Assembly: GCF_003696265.1 (NCBI RefSeq)
Contig: NZ_RFFH01000004.1
Coordinates: forward strand, 434,001 to 498,000
DNA: 64,000 nucleotides
Direction of reading: 5' to 3'
Source of the DNA: Nocardia stercoris
Lineage (GTDB): Bacteria > Actinomycetota > Actinomycetes > Mycobacteriales > Mycobacteriaceae
The notes under the pieces were generated by a model. That model searched no databases and was not told where the DNA came from. It was given only the letters and a program-made list of their open reading frames with translations. Each line of letters opens with the position of its first letter. Position 1 is the first letter of the stretch. The translations under genes were made by a program, and so were the position numbers. Below are positions 16,725-25,781 of the stretch, in pieces.

Positions 16725-17726
16725 ATGGTTGTTCGGCATCCGGGCACAGTGGCGGTCGCGGTGACGCCGGGCCAGCCCGTCTTCGAGGTCTCGATTCCGT
16801 ACGAGGTCTTCAGCGCCCCGCCGCCGGGCGCGGGCGAGACTCCTTGGTACGACCTGCGATTGTGCGGTCCGCGCGGCAGTCGCCATGCGACGCTGCGGGA
16901 TCCGTTCATCGCGCTCACCGACCACGACTACGACGACCTGGTCAGCGCCGACACCGTGATCGTGCCCTCCACACCCGACGTCCGCCGCGATCCGCCCGGC
17001 GAACTGGTGGACGCGGTACGCGCCGCGTACGCGGCGGGCGCGCGGATCGCGTCACTGTGCTCGGGCGCGTTCATCCTGGCCGCCGCCGGACTGCTCGACG
17101 ACCGGCCGATCACCACCCATTGGAAGTACGTGCCGATCCTGGCCGAGCGGTATCCGCGCCTGCGGATCGATCCGTCGGTGCTGTACATCGACGACGGCCG
17201 GATCCTCACCAGCGCGGGCACTATGGCCGGCATGGACCTGTGTATCCACCTGATCCGCAAGGACCTCGGCGCGCAGGTCGCGGGCGCGGTCGCGCGCAAT
17301 ATGGTGGTGCCGCCGCACCGGGCCGGCGGGCAGGCCCAGTACGTGGCCGCGCCGATCCCGGCCCGCGCCGCCGAGGACGGTCTGGCGGCGGTGCTGCAGT
17401 GGGCGCTGCGGCGGCTCGGGAGTCCGCTCACCGTGGGCGATCTCGCCCGCCACGCCGGGCTGAGCGAACGCACCCTGGTGCGCCGCTTCCATGCCGAACT
17501 GGGGTGTACTCCGTTGCGCTGGTTGCTGACTCAGCGCATCATCCGGGCGCGCGAACTGCTCGAGGTCACCGATCTGCCGATGGATCAGGTCGCGGAGCGC
17601 TGCGGTCTGGGCACGGCCGCGAATCTGCGGGCCCACTTCGGTCGTGAGGTCGGGGTCGCGCCCAGCGAGTACCGCCGGTCGCATCGACCCGATCGCTACG
17701 CGGTGGTCACCGAGCCCGTTGCCTGA
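16725..17726 (+). CDS. GlxA-type regulator: DJ-1/PfpI domain plus AraC HTH
   Basis: 333 residues. Residues 8-185 form a DJ-1/PfpI-like amidotransferase fold with the nucleophile-elbow Cys112 in SLCSGAFILAAAGLL. Residues about 225-325 hold two AraC helix-turn-helix motifs (LTVGDLARHAGLSERTLVRR and PMDQVAERCGLGTAANLR). Such regulators usually sense a small metabolite through the first domain and act as activators. Divergent from the MFS exporter, and convergent by 5 bp with the next AraC gene. Confidence 0.9.
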   Translation: MVVRHPGTVAVAVTPGQPVFEVSIPYEVFSAPPPGAGETPWYDLRLCGPRGSRHATLRDPFIALTDHDYDDLVSADTVIVPSTPDVRRDPPGELVDAVRAAYAAGARIASLCSGAFILAAAGLLDDRPITTHWKYVPILAERYPRLRIDPSVLYIDDGRILTSAGTMAGMDLCIHLIRKDLGAQVAGAVARNMVVPPHRAGGQAQYVAAPIPARAAEDGLAAVLQWALRRLGSPLTVGDLARHAGLSERTLVRRFHAELGCTPLRWLLTQRIIRARELLEVTDLPMDQVAERCGLGTAANLRAHFGREVGVAPSEYRRSHRPDRYAVVTEPVA

Positions 17727-17731
17727 CGCGA

Positions 17732-18655
17732 TTACCGCGCGGCGGTCCGGCGGCGCCAGCGGGCCGGTGGGGTGCCGAAGCGGTTGCGGAACGCGCGGCT
17801 GAAGGCGGCCTCCGAGGCATAGCCGACCCGGTCCGCGATGCGCGCGACCGACAGGGAGGTATCGCGGAGCAGGTCGGTAGCGGCGTCCAGGCGCACCTGC
17901 GCGAGATAGGTGGCCGGCGGTGTACCGACGCGTGCGGTGAAGCGCGCCGCGAAGGTCGACCGCGACAGGTGGGAGGCCTGGGCCAGCTCTTCGACCGTCC
18001 AGTCGTGGCTGGGGTCGCGGTGGATCGCGCTCAGGGACAGGCCGATCTGTGGGTCGAAGGCGCCGGCCAGCCAGTTGGGTTCGGCGTCGGGGCGGGCGGC
18101 CCAGGCGCGCAGGATCTGGATGAAGATCAGATCGAGGATGCGGGCGATCATGACCGCCGATCCCTGTGTCGGCGACTGCATTTCGATCGTCACCATGCGG
18201 CGGGCGATCTCGAGTCCCTCGGGCGCCGGGGCGCGGCCCGTACCGAGGATGATCACGGGCGGCAGGCTGCTGAGCAGTTGACTGGCTTGTGGATCGCCGA
18301 TGGTGAAGGTGCCGCTGAGCCAGCGCGCCGGACCGGTTTCGCCGAGCGCGGCCGGGTCGCTGATGCGGTGGGCGTCGCCGCGGGGCAGCAGGACGACATC
18401 GCCGGGCCCGACGCGTTCGATGCGGGGATACCCGTCGATCCGGAGCTCGAGCTCGCCCTCCTCGACCATGTGCACGCTGCCGAACTCGGCGAAGTCGATC
18501 GAGAAGGCGGGAGCCGGGCGGTAGGCGACGACTCGCTCACCGCCGAGGCGCACGGTCCGGAGCAACTCCGAGAGCAGGTCGTCGGGTCGGTGGTCGGTAC
18601 ATGAATCATCTTGTACCACTGGACGATCGGCAATATTTCCCGGCGGAGCGGTCAT
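17732..18655 (-). CDS. AraC-family regulator with cupin sensor domain
   Basis: 307 residues from ATG (MTAPPGN). The N-terminal cupin (about 25-170) has GSVHMVEEGELEL and VGPGDVVLLPRGDAHRI. Two AraC HTH motifs follow (WTVEELAQASHLSRSTFAAR and SVARIADRVGYASEAAFSRA), with the usual RNRFGTPPARWRR end. It is divergent from the EthD-like gene with 84 bp between starts, the likely regulated region. Confidence 0.9.
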   Translation of the reverse strand: MTAPPGNIADRPVVQDDSCTDHRPDDLLSELLRTVRLGGERVVAYRPAPAFSIDFAEFGSVHMVEEGELELRIDGYPRIERVGPGDVVLLPRGDAHRISDPAALGETGPARWLSGTFTIGDPQASQLLSSLPPVIILGTGRAPAPEGLEIARRMVTIEMQSPTQGSAVMIARILDLIFIQILRAWAARPDAEPNWLAGAFDPQIGLSLSAIHRDPSHDWTVEELAQASHLSRSTFAARFTARVGTPPATYLAQVRLDAATDLLRDTSLSVARIADRVGYASEAAFSRAFRNRFGTPPARWRRRTAAR

Positions 18656-18739
18656 GGTTTCAGCGTATTCCGCGCAATAGCGTCGGCGGCAGGCGAGCAT
18701 GTGCTCGCCGCATCACCCGAGATCGACGAGAGGTTATCC

Positions 18740-19060
18740 ATGACGGCGCAAGGCAAGCCGACCAAGATCAGCTTTGTCTATTCCAACCCCACCGACCCGG
18801 CCGCGTTCGAAGCGGCCTACCCCGAGCAGCTGAAGCTGGCGCGCGAGCTCCCCGGCCTGACCCGCCTGCAGGCGTCGAAGGTCTGGCCGAAGGAGGACGG
18901 CAGCCCGACTCCGGCCTACCGCCTGCTGGACCTGTACTTCGCCGACTACGCGGCGGCCAGTGCCGCCGCGGCGGCAGCCGGTCCACTGGTGGGCGCCACC
19001 CGCGAACACGCCACCGGCGGAGTTGTCATCGCTTTCGCCGAGGTACTCGAGGACGCCTAG
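18740..19060 (+). CDS. EthD-family protein
   Basis: 106 residues, ATG about 8 nt after GAGAGG. ISFVYSNPTDPAAFEAAY, then LARELPGLTRLQASKVW and YRLLDLYFADYAAASAA follow the ferredoxin-like EthD fold (dimeric alpha/beta barrel), found near ether- or aromatic-degrading systems. Probably controlled by the divergent AraC regulator. The substrate is unknown. Confidence 0.8.
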   Translation: MTAQGKPTKISFVYSNPTDPAAFEAAYPEQLKLARELPGLTRLQASKVWPKEDGSPTPAYRLLDLYFADYAAASAAAAAAGPLVGATREHATGGVVIAFAEVLEDA

Positions 19061-19069
19061 TCCCGGTTC

Positions 19070-19104
19070 GACGGGGTGGTATCGCGCTGCGGTGCCACCC
19101 CGTC
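19070..19104. terminator. Hairpin terminator between ethD-like and iclR-like genes
   Basis: GACGGGGTGG (19070-19079) and CCACCCCGTC (19095-19104) form a perfect 10-bp stem with a 15-nt loop, between two converging genes. Confidence 0.7.
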
Positions 19105-19140
19105 CGCATGTCGGCCGAAGCTGTTGCCCGCGTAGGGGAC

Positions 19141-19971
19141 TCAGTGCCCGGTGCCGGTGACTCGGGTCGCGGGGGCGAGGGTGCGGGTGATCTCGCGGGC
19201 CGCGTCGAGGACGAAGCGGGCTAGGCGGTCGAAACTCATGGCATCCGCGCGGCCGGTCAGTGACAGTGCGGCCGGCGCCAGACCGCGGTTGCGGACCGGA
19301 GCCGCCACGCAGGCGATGCCCGGCATGGACTCCTCGCGGTCGACCGCGATGCCCTGGCGCAGCCGGATCTGGGTGAACTCGCGCTGCAGGGTGTCGGGTT
19401 CCCACAGCGTCCGGTTGGTCAGGCGCGGGAGCCGGGCGCGCAGCGCGGCCTCGGCGATCGGGGGTTCCAGTCCGGCCAGCATGGCCTTGCCGACGGCGGT
19501 GGCGTGCGCGGGCAGCCGGCCGCCGAGCCGGGTGGGGACCGGCGGCGCCGTGCGGCCCGCGGTCTTGTCGAGGTACACCACTTCGCGGCCGTCGAGGACG
19601 GCCAGGTGCGCGACCAGTCCGGTCCGCTGGGCCAGATCGTGCAGCAGCGGCGCGGCGGCGTCGCGAATCTCGTTGTGGCCGGCGGCGACTCCGCCCAGTT
19701 CCAGTGCCCGCAAGCCGAGCCGGTATCCGCCCACGGTGTGCGCGAGCCAGCGCAGCCGGATCATCTGGTCCAGGATGCGGTGCACGGTCGAGCGGGGCAG
19801 GCCGGTGCGGGTGGTGATGTCGAGCAGGCTGAGGGTGGGGGTGGCCGCGTCGAAGGCGTCCAGGATGAGCGTCATCCGCTCGATCATCGATACCGGGCCT
19901 GCCGCACCGCGGCCGTCCGGACGTGTCGCGGTGGTAGAGCTCTCCGCGGCTCGTAGCCCGGTGACCGTCAT
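19141..19971 (-). CDS. IclR-family transcriptional regulator
   Basis: 276 residues. The N-terminal winged HTH (about 25-90) reads LSLLDITTRTGLPRSTVHRI with LDQMIRLRWLAHTVGGYRLG. The IclR effector domain has LVAHLAVLDGREVVYLDKTA, PAHATAVGKAMLA and GIACVAAPVRNRG. These regulators often control aromatic or short-chain acid catabolism. The nearest co-directional gene upstream is a methyltransferase 155 bp away; the target is unclear. Confidence 0.92.
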   Translation of the reverse strand: MTVTGLRAAESSTTATRPDGRGAAGPVSMIERMTLILDAFDAATPTLSLLDITTRTGLPRSTVHRILDQMIRLRWLAHTVGGYRLGLRALELGGVAAGHNEIRDAAAPLLHDLAQRTGLVAHLAVLDGREVVYLDKTAGRTAPPVPTRLGGRLPAHATAVGKAMLAGLEPPIAEAALRARLPRLTNRTLWEPDTLQREFTQIRLRQGIAVDREESMPGIACVAAPVRNRGLAPAALSLTGRADAMSFDRLARFVLDAAREITRTLAPATRVTGTGH

Positions 19972-20126
19972 GCATTCCTCCGTCTAACTTCGGAACGGAG
20001 TGTAGGAGACCTGTGAGACACATTGGTCTGGTTGTCCGGTTTGTGTCTTCGGTCACAATGAGCCACCTGCCCGTCGAACGCGCGCCGGACAGGTGACCGA
20101 TGTGATCGGCGGATCGTTTCACCAGG

Positions 20127-20804
20127 TCAGGCGGGTCGGACCGCACGGTAGAAGGTGCACCGGCCGGCGCGATGGGTTCGTTGCGTGGCCACCTCGGCAC
20201 AGTCGAAGCCGGCGGCCTGCAGTAGCCGTGGGATACCGTCGCCGAGGTTCGGCGCGACGTGCCCGTTGCGCAACAGCACCCGGGCCATCAGGCCGTCCTG
20301 CGGGACCATCGCGCCGCCGAAGTCGACCAGGTTCAGCGTGCCGCCGGGGCGCAGGACTCGCAGAACCTCGGTGGCCGTCGCCGACCGCGCCTCGGCGCTG
20401 AGGTGATGCAGCATGAACGCCGACAGCACCACGTCGAAGCTCTGGTCCGGATAGGGCAGTTGCTGTGCGTACCCGGAGTCGAAGCGGATGCCGGTGAGCC
20501 CGCCGGCCTTGCGGCGGGCGCGTTGCAGCGCGCGGGGATCGGGATCGAAGCCGACCACCTGGGCCTGCGGGAACTCTCGTTTGGCGCGCACGGTCAGACT
20601 GCCGGTGCCGCAGCCGATTTCGAGCAGATCGGCGGGCTTGCTGGTCGCGGCCTGGCTCAGCAGGGTGCCGTGGGCGGTGTCGATCCCGAAGAGCCGGGTC
20701 ATGAGGTCGTAGGCCGGGAGCATGAAGTCCACCCCGGCCGCCGGGATGTAGTCGGGGGTGGCCGGTGCGTCGACATTGGGATGATGTTTGGTCATGACAT
20801 CCAC
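20127..20804 (-). CDS. Class I SAM-dependent methyltransferase
   Basis: 225 residues; an ATG three codons in (MTKHHPN) is an alternative start. Motif I LLEIGCGTGSLTVRAK binds S-adenosylmethionine, followed by VVGFDPDPRALQRAR, YPDQSFDVVLSAFMLHHL and VLRPGGTLNLVDFG, the UbiE/Methyltransf_11 pattern. Small-molecule methylation is likely; the substrate cannot be told. Divergent from an AraC regulator with 65 bp between starts. Confidence 0.9.
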   Translation of the reverse strand: MDVMTKHHPNVDAPATPDYIPAAGVDFMLPAYDLMTRLFGIDTAHGTLLSQAATSKPADLLEIGCGTGSLTVRAKREFPQAQVVGFDPDPRALQRARRKAGGLTGIRFDSGYAQQLPYPDQSFDVVLSAFMLHHLSAEARSATATEVLRVLRPGGTLNLVDFGGAMVPQDGLMARVLLRNGHVAPNLGDGIPRLLQAAGFDCAEVATQRTHRAGRCTFYRAVRPA

Positions 20805-20869
20805 GATGACCTGGCATCGGCTCGGGAAGTGGGTCGAAAGTTCGTGGTATCGGGACTATCTTCGGTGAT

Positions 20870-21724
20870 ATGAAGGCGGCCCGGGAGGTGCGGCGGCGCG
20901 ACGGCGTACCGGTCTTCGACTACCGGATGGACGCGGTGACCCCACCGGCCGCCGTCCTGCGCTTCGCGCCCGGCGTGGTCCCGGAATTCGGCCCGCACAT
21001 CCACGATTTTCCGGTCCTCTGGTACGACGACGACCTCGGCGTGGTGTACGTGGTCGCGGCCGGCGCGGTCATCGACGTGGACAACGCCATCCACGTGGCC
21101 AGGGGCGCGGGCGTGTTCTTCGATCCGGCCGCGGTGGACGCGGCGGGGCGCTCGCCGTGGCCGGCCTGGCGCGCACATCCCCTGCTGTTCCCGTTCCTGC
21201 ACGGGGATTCCGGTGGTTTGCTGCGCCTCGAGGTTCCGCCGGAACGCCGCGCGCGGTGGACCGCCGGAATCACCGGGATCGAGTCCGAACTCGCGCAGCG
21301 GCGCGAGGGCTACCGGTCGGCGGTCGCCGCCCATCTGACCCTGCTGCTGATCGAGCTGGCGCGGCTGGCCGCCGACGTCGGCGGTGAACTGCGCCGCAAC
21401 GGAGAACCGCTGCTGGCCGAGGTGTTCGAGGTGATCGACGCGCGGCTCGCCGAACCGCTCTCGCTGCGCGATGTGGCCGCCGCCGTCGGGGTGACGCCGG
21501 GCCACCTGACGACGGTGGTCCGTCGGCGCACCGGCCGCACGGTCGGGGAGTGGATCACCGAGCGGCGGATGGCGGAAGCCCGGCGGTTGCTGGCCGACAC
21601 CGATCTGCCGGTCGCGGTGGTGGGGCGGCGCGTCGGGATCGACGATCCGGGGTACTTCACCCGGGTGTTCCGGCGCACGCACGGGTCGTCACCGCGGGCC
21701 TGGCGCGGTGGTGGGAACGGGTGA
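20870..21724 (+). CDS. AraC-family regulator
   Basis: 284 residues. An N-terminal cupin-like sensor (APGVVPEFGPHIHDFPVLW, with the His pair at a metal or ligand site) is followed by two AraC HTH motifs (LSLRDVAAAVGVTPGHLTTV and PVAVVGRRVGIDDPGYFTRV). It is divergent from the methyltransferase, its probable target. The 140 bp after its stop, facing ribokinase, hold no clear hairpin. Confidence 0.9.
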   Translation: MKAAREVRRRDGVPVFDYRMDAVTPPAAVLRFAPGVVPEFGPHIHDFPVLWYDDDLGVVYVVAAGAVIDVDNAIHVARGAGVFFDPAAVDAAGRSPWPAWRAHPLLFPFLHGDSGGLLRLEVPPERRARWTAGITGIESELAQRREGYRSAVAAHLTLLLIELARLAADVGGELRRNGEPLLAEVFEVIDARLAEPLSLRDVAAAVGVTPGHLTTVVRRRTGRTVGEWITERRMAEARRLLADTDLPVAVVGRRVGIDDPGYFTRVFRRTHGSSPRAWRGGGNG

Positions 21725-21864
21725 AGGACCTCGGCGGTGTGGTGACGAGATCGGCTCGCGGGCCGAGTACGGGCCTGCGGCCGTGGGGCGGGCACGGAGC
21801 TCGGTTCGGCGGTGCGTCGGCGAGATCGGCTCTGCGGCCGGCGCGGCTGGAAGGCGTGTAGCGA

Positions 21865-22719
21865 TCACCGGGGCAGGGCGGCGGCGATGGCAGCCGAGTC
21901 CGGGAGTGCGGGGATGGCGCCCAGCTTCGTGGTTGCCAATGCGCCTGCGGTACAGGCCCATTCGAGGGCGGACTGGGGGCCGTGCGGCCATCGGGCCGCC
22001 AGGGCGCCGGTGAAGGCGTCACCAGCGCCGGTGGTGTCGAGCACGGCAACCGGGAGGCCGGGTCGGGTGAGCGAGGTGTGCGGGCCGCGCAGTGCCGCAC
22101 CGCGTCCGCCCAGCGTCGTCACTACGTACGGCACCGACGCGAGCGCCGAATCCAATTGTGCTGCTTCACCTTCGTTGACCACCGCCACGTCCACCGCCGC
22201 CCACAACTCGGCAGGCAGTTCGGCCACCGGGGAGGGGTTGAGGACGACCACTGTGCCGTGGGCGCGGGCGTGGCGCGCCGCGGCGAGCACGGTCGGCACC
22301 GGAATCTCCAACTGGCACAACAGGATGTCTGCAGTCGCGACGAGATCCAGGTCGGTAGCGGTCAGTTCGGTGACGGCCGCGTTCGCGCCACCGACCACGA
22401 TGATCGTGTTCTCACCGCTACCGTCGACCACGATCGACGCGGTGCCGCTGGGCCCGGCGACGGTGCGCAGGCCGGAGGTGCTGACCCCCGCATCCGCCAG
22501 CACCGCCCGCAGCGCCGCACCGAATTCGTCGTCACCCACCGCGCCGACGAATTCGACGTTCGCCCCCGCGCGCTGCGCCGCGACCGCCTGATTGGCGCCC
22601 TTGCCGCCGGGAACGGTGGTGAACGCACTGCCGCGCACGGTCTCCCCGGGCGCGGGCCGCCGGTCGACCGTCGTCACCAGATCCATATTGACGCTGCCCA
22701 CCACCACGATTCGGGTCAT
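21865..22719 (-). CDS. rbsK: Ribokinase
   Basis: 284 residues from ATG (MTRIVVVGS). GSVNMDLVTTVDRRPAPGET and PGGKGANQAVAAQRAGA form the sugar-binding N-terminus of PfkB kinases. The C-terminal TTGAGDAFTGALAARWP has the anion hole and catalytic Asp. It should phosphorylate ribose to ribose 5-phosphate in the cytoplasm; another pentose or nucleoside is possible. No ribose transporter is adjacent. An SRPBCC gene precedes it by 136 bp in the same direction. Confidence 0.9.
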   Translation of the reverse strand: MTRIVVVGSVNMDLVTTVDRRPAPGETVRGSAFTTVPGGKGANQAVAAQRAGANVEFVGAVGDDEFGAALRAVLADAGVSTSGLRTVAGPSGTASIVVDGSGENTIIVVGGANAAVTELTATDLDLVATADILLCQLEIPVPTVLAAARHARAHGTVVVLNPSPVAELPAELWAAVDVAVVNEGEAAQLDSALASVPYVVTTLGGRGAALRGPHTSLTRPGLPVAVLDTTGAGDAFTGALAARWPHGPQSALEWACTAGALATTKLGAIPALPDSAAIAAALPR

Positions 22720-22855
22720 CCGGCCACGGTAGTCCCCGGTGCGGCCCGTGTGCCCGAAGCTCGGATCGAGGACCTGCCGGCCGTCGAGCACCGGTCGGGC
22801 TGTAGCCGTCATCTGTTGTCCGGCTGCGCAACCGGCGGCTCCGCGCCCGGTGATA

Positions 22856-23305
22856 TCAGGCCTGCTCGGCGACCCGGGCGAGGTTGTCCAGCGAAGCGCG
22901 CAGGGAGTCGGACGTTGTGGCCCGAGCGCGCACCAGGCGCTTCTCGTCGGTCAAGGCGGACCAGTCGTAGGTGTGGGTGACGCGGGTGCGGTCGTCGGCC
23001 AGCGGTTCGAGTTCCCAGCGCCACAGGTGGCCGGGCTGGGGGAGGCCCGGCTCGGAGGGCTTCCACGCGATGCGGCGGCCCTCCTGGAACTCGACGACGT
23101 GGTTGTCGCGGTCGGTGCCCAGCGTGAGAGTCATCCGGAAGATGTCGCCGACGGCGTGTACCCGCTGCCCCGGGGCGGCCTCGGCCAGGTTCTCGTTGCC
23201 GTCCCAGGCGGGCTGCAGCGCCGGGTCGGCGATGAGCTCGAAGATGCGGTCGGCTGCGGCCGCGATTTCCCGGGAGGCGGTCACGATATGCGTCTCTGCT
23301 GCCAT
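22856..23305 (-). CDS. SRPBCC / polyketide cyclase-type protein
   Basis: 149 residues from ATG (MAAETHIVT). ASREIAAAADRIFELIADPA and the later VVEFQEGRRIAWKP and TRVTHTYDWSAL strands fit the SRPBCC helix-grip fold that binds lipids or aromatic ligands. Divergent from proA with 136 bp between. No ligand can be inferred. Confidence 0.82.
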   Translation of the reverse strand: MAAETHIVTASREIAAAADRIFELIADPALQPAWDGNENLAEAAPGQRVHAVGDIFRMTLTLGTDRDNHVVEFQEGRRIAWKPSEPGLPQPGHLWRWELEPLADDRTRVTHTYDWSALTDEKRLVRARATTSDSLRASLDNLARVAEQA

Positions 23306-23441
23306 GGCCCGATGGAACCACGGATCCGGATCCGGGGCATGTTGCCTGTCGGCATGCGACCGGCGGCCGGGGTGCGCGGGCAGCGCTGTCGGCATGTGAC
23401 CGGCGCGGGTCCGGGATTCCCCGGTCAGTAGGCTGGACGGT

Positions 23442-24710
23442 ATGACTGCTCCTGCCGAGGCCGGTATCGACGACGTCCGCACCCAGGTGCACGACGCGGC
23501 GCGACGGGCCCGGGTGGCGTCGCGCACGCTCGCCCAGCTCACCACCGAGGCCAAGAACGCCGCCCTGCACGCCGCCGCCGACGCGCTGCTGGCCGCCGCC
23601 GACCGGGTACTGGCCGCCAACGCCCGCGATATCGAGGCCGCCGCGGCCGCCGGCACCGAGGAGTCGCTGCTGGACCGGTTGCGGCTCACCTCGGCTCGGG
23701 TGGACGGGATCGCGTCGGGGCTGCGTCAGGTGGCGGGATTGCCGGACCCGGTGGGCGATGTGATCCGTGGTTCGACGTTGCCGAACGGGCTGGAGATCCG
23801 GCAGGTCCGGGTGCCGCTCGGCGTGGTCGGCATGGTGTACGAGGCGCGCCCGAACGTGACGGTCGACGCGTTCGGCCTGGCGTTGAAGTCGGGTAACGCG
23901 GCCCTGCTGCGCGGCTCGTCCTCGGCCGCGAACTCGAATGCGACGCTGGTCGAAGTGCTCCGGGAAGCGCTTGCCGCACAAGGGCTTCCGCAGGATGCGG
24001 TGCAGCTGCTGCCCAGCGCCGACCGGTCCAGCGTCACCCACCTGATCCAGGCCCGCGGTCTGGTCGACGTGGTCATTCCGCGCGGCGGCGCCGGCCTGAT
24101 CAACGCGGTCGTGCGCGACGCGCTGGTGCCCACCATCGAGACCGGCACCGGCAATTGCCACGTCTACGTGCACGCCGCCGCCGACCTGGACATGGCCGAG
24201 TCCATCCTGCTCAACGCCAAGACCCGCCGCCCGAGCGTGTGCAACACCGCCGAGACCGTGCTGATCGACCGCGCCGTCGCCGACACCGCCGTCCCGCGCC
24301 TGCTGTCCGCCCTGGAGAGCGCCGGCGTCACCATCCACGGCGACCTCCCGGGCCTGGTCCCGGCGACCCGCGAGGACTGGGCCGACGAATACCTCTCGCT
24401 GGACATCGCCCTGAAGGTCGTCGACGACCTCGACGCCGCCGTCGACCACATCAACGAGTGGGGCACCGGTCACACCGAGGCCATCGTCACTGCCGACCTG
24501 AAGGCCGCCCGCGAGTTCACCTCCCGCGTGGACGCCGCCGCCGTAATGGTCAACGCCTCGACGGCTTTCACCGACGGCGAGCAGTTCGGCTTCGGCGCCG
24601 AGATCGGCATCTCCACCCAGAAGCTCCACGCTCGCGGCCCGATGGGCTTGCCGGAACTGACCTCCACGAAGTGGATCGTCTGGGGCGACGGCCAGATCCG
24701 CCCGGCCTAG
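23442..24710 (+). CDS. proA: Gamma-glutamyl phosphate reductase
   Basis: 422 residues, full length for ProA. The aldehyde-dehydrogenase-like fold shows [32 protein letters not shown] and the catalytic Cys in [14 protein letters not shown]. It reduces gamma-glutamyl phosphate with NADPH to glutamate 5-semialdehyde, the second step of proline synthesis. proB is not in the window. The stop is followed after 1 bp by the convergent EF-Tu-domain-like gene. In M. tuberculosis proA (Rv2427c) likewise precedes the MoxR/VWA pair. Confidence 0.96.
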   Translation: MTAPAEAGIDDVRTQVHDAARRARVASRTLAQLTTEAKNAALHAAADALLAAADRVLAANARDIEAAAAAGTEESLLDRLRLTSARVDGIASGLRQVAGLPDPVGDVIRGSTLPNGLEIRQVRVPLGVVGMVYEARPNVTVDAFGLALKSGNAALLRGSSSAANSNATLVEVLREALAAQGLPQDAVQLLPSADRSSVTHLIQARGLVDVVIPRGGAGLINAVVRDALVPTIETGTGNCHVYVHAAADLDMAESILLNAKTRRPSVCNTAETVLIDRAVADTAVPRLLSALESAGVTIHGDLPGLVPATREDWADEYLSLDIALKVVDDLDAAVDHINEWGTGHTEAIVTADLKAAREFTSRVDAAAVMVNASTAFTDGEQFGFGAEIGISTQKLHARGPMGLPELTSTKWIVWGDGQIRPA

Positions 24711-24711
24711 G

Positions 24712-24990
24712 TCAATCCGTATCGTCCGGCCCGGTGAGCAGATCGCCGGGCCGGAAGTGTTCTCGATCCGCCCCGCCGAACACCAGCGGCACCGCAGCCG
24801 GATCGCGCGGCGGCCCCCATCTGCGGCACACGAATTCGATTCCCGTGCACTGCAATCGCCGCCCGGTCCGCGTATTGCGGACCCGATCGCCGGCCGCGAT
24901 GACGCCGCGAATCACGGTGCCGGTCACCACGACTCCCCGTCCGGTCAGCACGAAGACGTCGTCGACGCGGTAGGCGAACGGTTCGGTCAC
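24712..24990 (-). CDS. Orphan EF-Tu domain 2-like protein
   Basis: 92 residues from GTG (VTEPFAYRVDDVF). FAYRVDDVFVLTGRGVVVTG and VIRGVIAAGDRVRN reproduce the start of domain 2 of elongation factor Tu (IEDVFTITGRGTVVTGRVE type), and the end VFGGADREHFRPGDLL resembles the close of that beta-barrel. There is no GTPase domain and no domain 3. The role is unknown. It is divergent from a ribbon-helix-helix/Doc toxin-antitoxin pair, 122 bp between starts; Doc toxins are known to phosphorylate EF-Tu. Convergent with proA, 1 bp apart. The domain match is clear by eye; any link to the toxin is inference. Confidence 0.7.
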   Translation of the reverse strand: MTEPFAYRVDDVFVLTGRGVVVTGTVIRGVIAAGDRVRNTRTGRRLQCTGIEFVCRRWGPPRDPAAVPLVFGGADREHFRPGDLLTGPDDTD

Positions 24991-25112
24991 AGTGCACAGT
25001 GTGCACCGGGAATGCCGAAACCGCTGCTGTGCAGAGGATCTGCGACAGATGATCCGCTCGCCGGGACGATCGAGGCGCAAAATCAGTGGTGTCGCCTCGA
25101 TACCATCGATCC

Positions 25113-25304
25113 ATGGCGATGACACTGCGGCTGGACGACGAGGACGACCGGCGGCTTGCCGCGGCGGCCGAACGCGAAGGGCGCAGCAAGCAGGATCTGG
25201 CGCAGGATGCGATCAAGCGGTATCTGGACCGGGCCGACTCGATTCGGGCCATGGTCGAGGCCAATATGGAACGGCACGCCGATCTGATGGACCGGCTGGC
25301 GTGA
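25113..25304 (+). CDS. Ribbon-helix-helix antitoxin
   Basis: 63 residues from ATG (MAMTLRLDDEDD). The N-terminal strand MTLRLDD followed by DRRLAAAAEREGRSKQDLAQ and AIKRYLDR is the ribbon-helix-helix DNA-binding fold of CopG-type antitoxins. The C-terminal helix would wrap the toxin. The stop overlaps the toxin GTG by 4 bp, the usual translational coupling of such pairs, and the dimer probably represses its own promoter in the preceding 122 bp. Confidence 0.85.
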   Translation: MAMTLRLDDEDDRRLAAAAEREGRSKQDLAQDAIKRYLDRADSIRAMVEANMERHADLMDRLA

Positions 25305-25681
25305 GCACGCGCATCGAATACTTGGGTCTGCCCGAACTGCTGATCACCGCCTCCGTGGTGAACGGTGGTGACCCGGCCGTTCGGGACGTCGGGTTGCTGG
25401 CGTCGGCCGGAGAACGGCCGCGGCTCGACGTGTTCGAGGTCGAGCCGTATCCGACAGTGTGGGAGAAGGCGGCCGCGCTGCTGCACAGCCTGGCCCGCAA
25501 TCATCCGTTCGTGGACGGCAACAAGCGGACCGCGCTCCAGGCCGCGGCGCTGATGTTGGAGTTGCACGGCCGTCGGCTGGCGGCGCTGCCGGACGAGCAG
25601 GAAACTGTGATGCTCGACGTCGCGCAGGGTCGGGTCGACGCGCCCGAACTCGCGGCGGCCCTCGCTTCGTGGTGCGACTGA
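25301..25681 (+). CDS. Doc-type Fic toxin
   Basis: 126 residues, GTG start overlapping the antitoxin stop. The Fic/Doc active site HPFVDGNKRTALQ is intact (catalytic His, Asp, and the Gly-Asn-Lys phosphate loop). The size and the GNK instead of GNGR loop mark the Doc subgroup, which transfers phosphate to EF-Tu and stops translation. The first residues (EYLGLPELLITASVVNGGDP) also fit. The partner is a ribbon-helix-helix antitoxin rather than Phd, a combination common in actinobacteria. Confidence 0.88.
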   Translation: MSTRIEYLGLPELLITASVVNGGDPAVRDVGLLASAGERPRLDVFEVEPYPTVWEKAAALLHSLARNHPFVDGNKRTALQAAALMLELHGRRLAALPDEQETVMLDVAQGRVDAPELAAALASWCD

Positions 25682-25781
25682 TCCGGCCGACCGCCCAGGT
25701 GCGGGAAACACCACTGTGTTCGCGGGGCATCGAACCTGTACCGTCGAGTAGGAATGGTTTTTACGGTGCATAGGAGGCCAC

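Noticed and set aside
14028..16764. Long plus-strand frames opposite the binding-protein and MFS genes
   Set aside because: Gly/Arg-rich shadows of genes with clear signal peptide, lipobox and transporter motifs on the minus strand.
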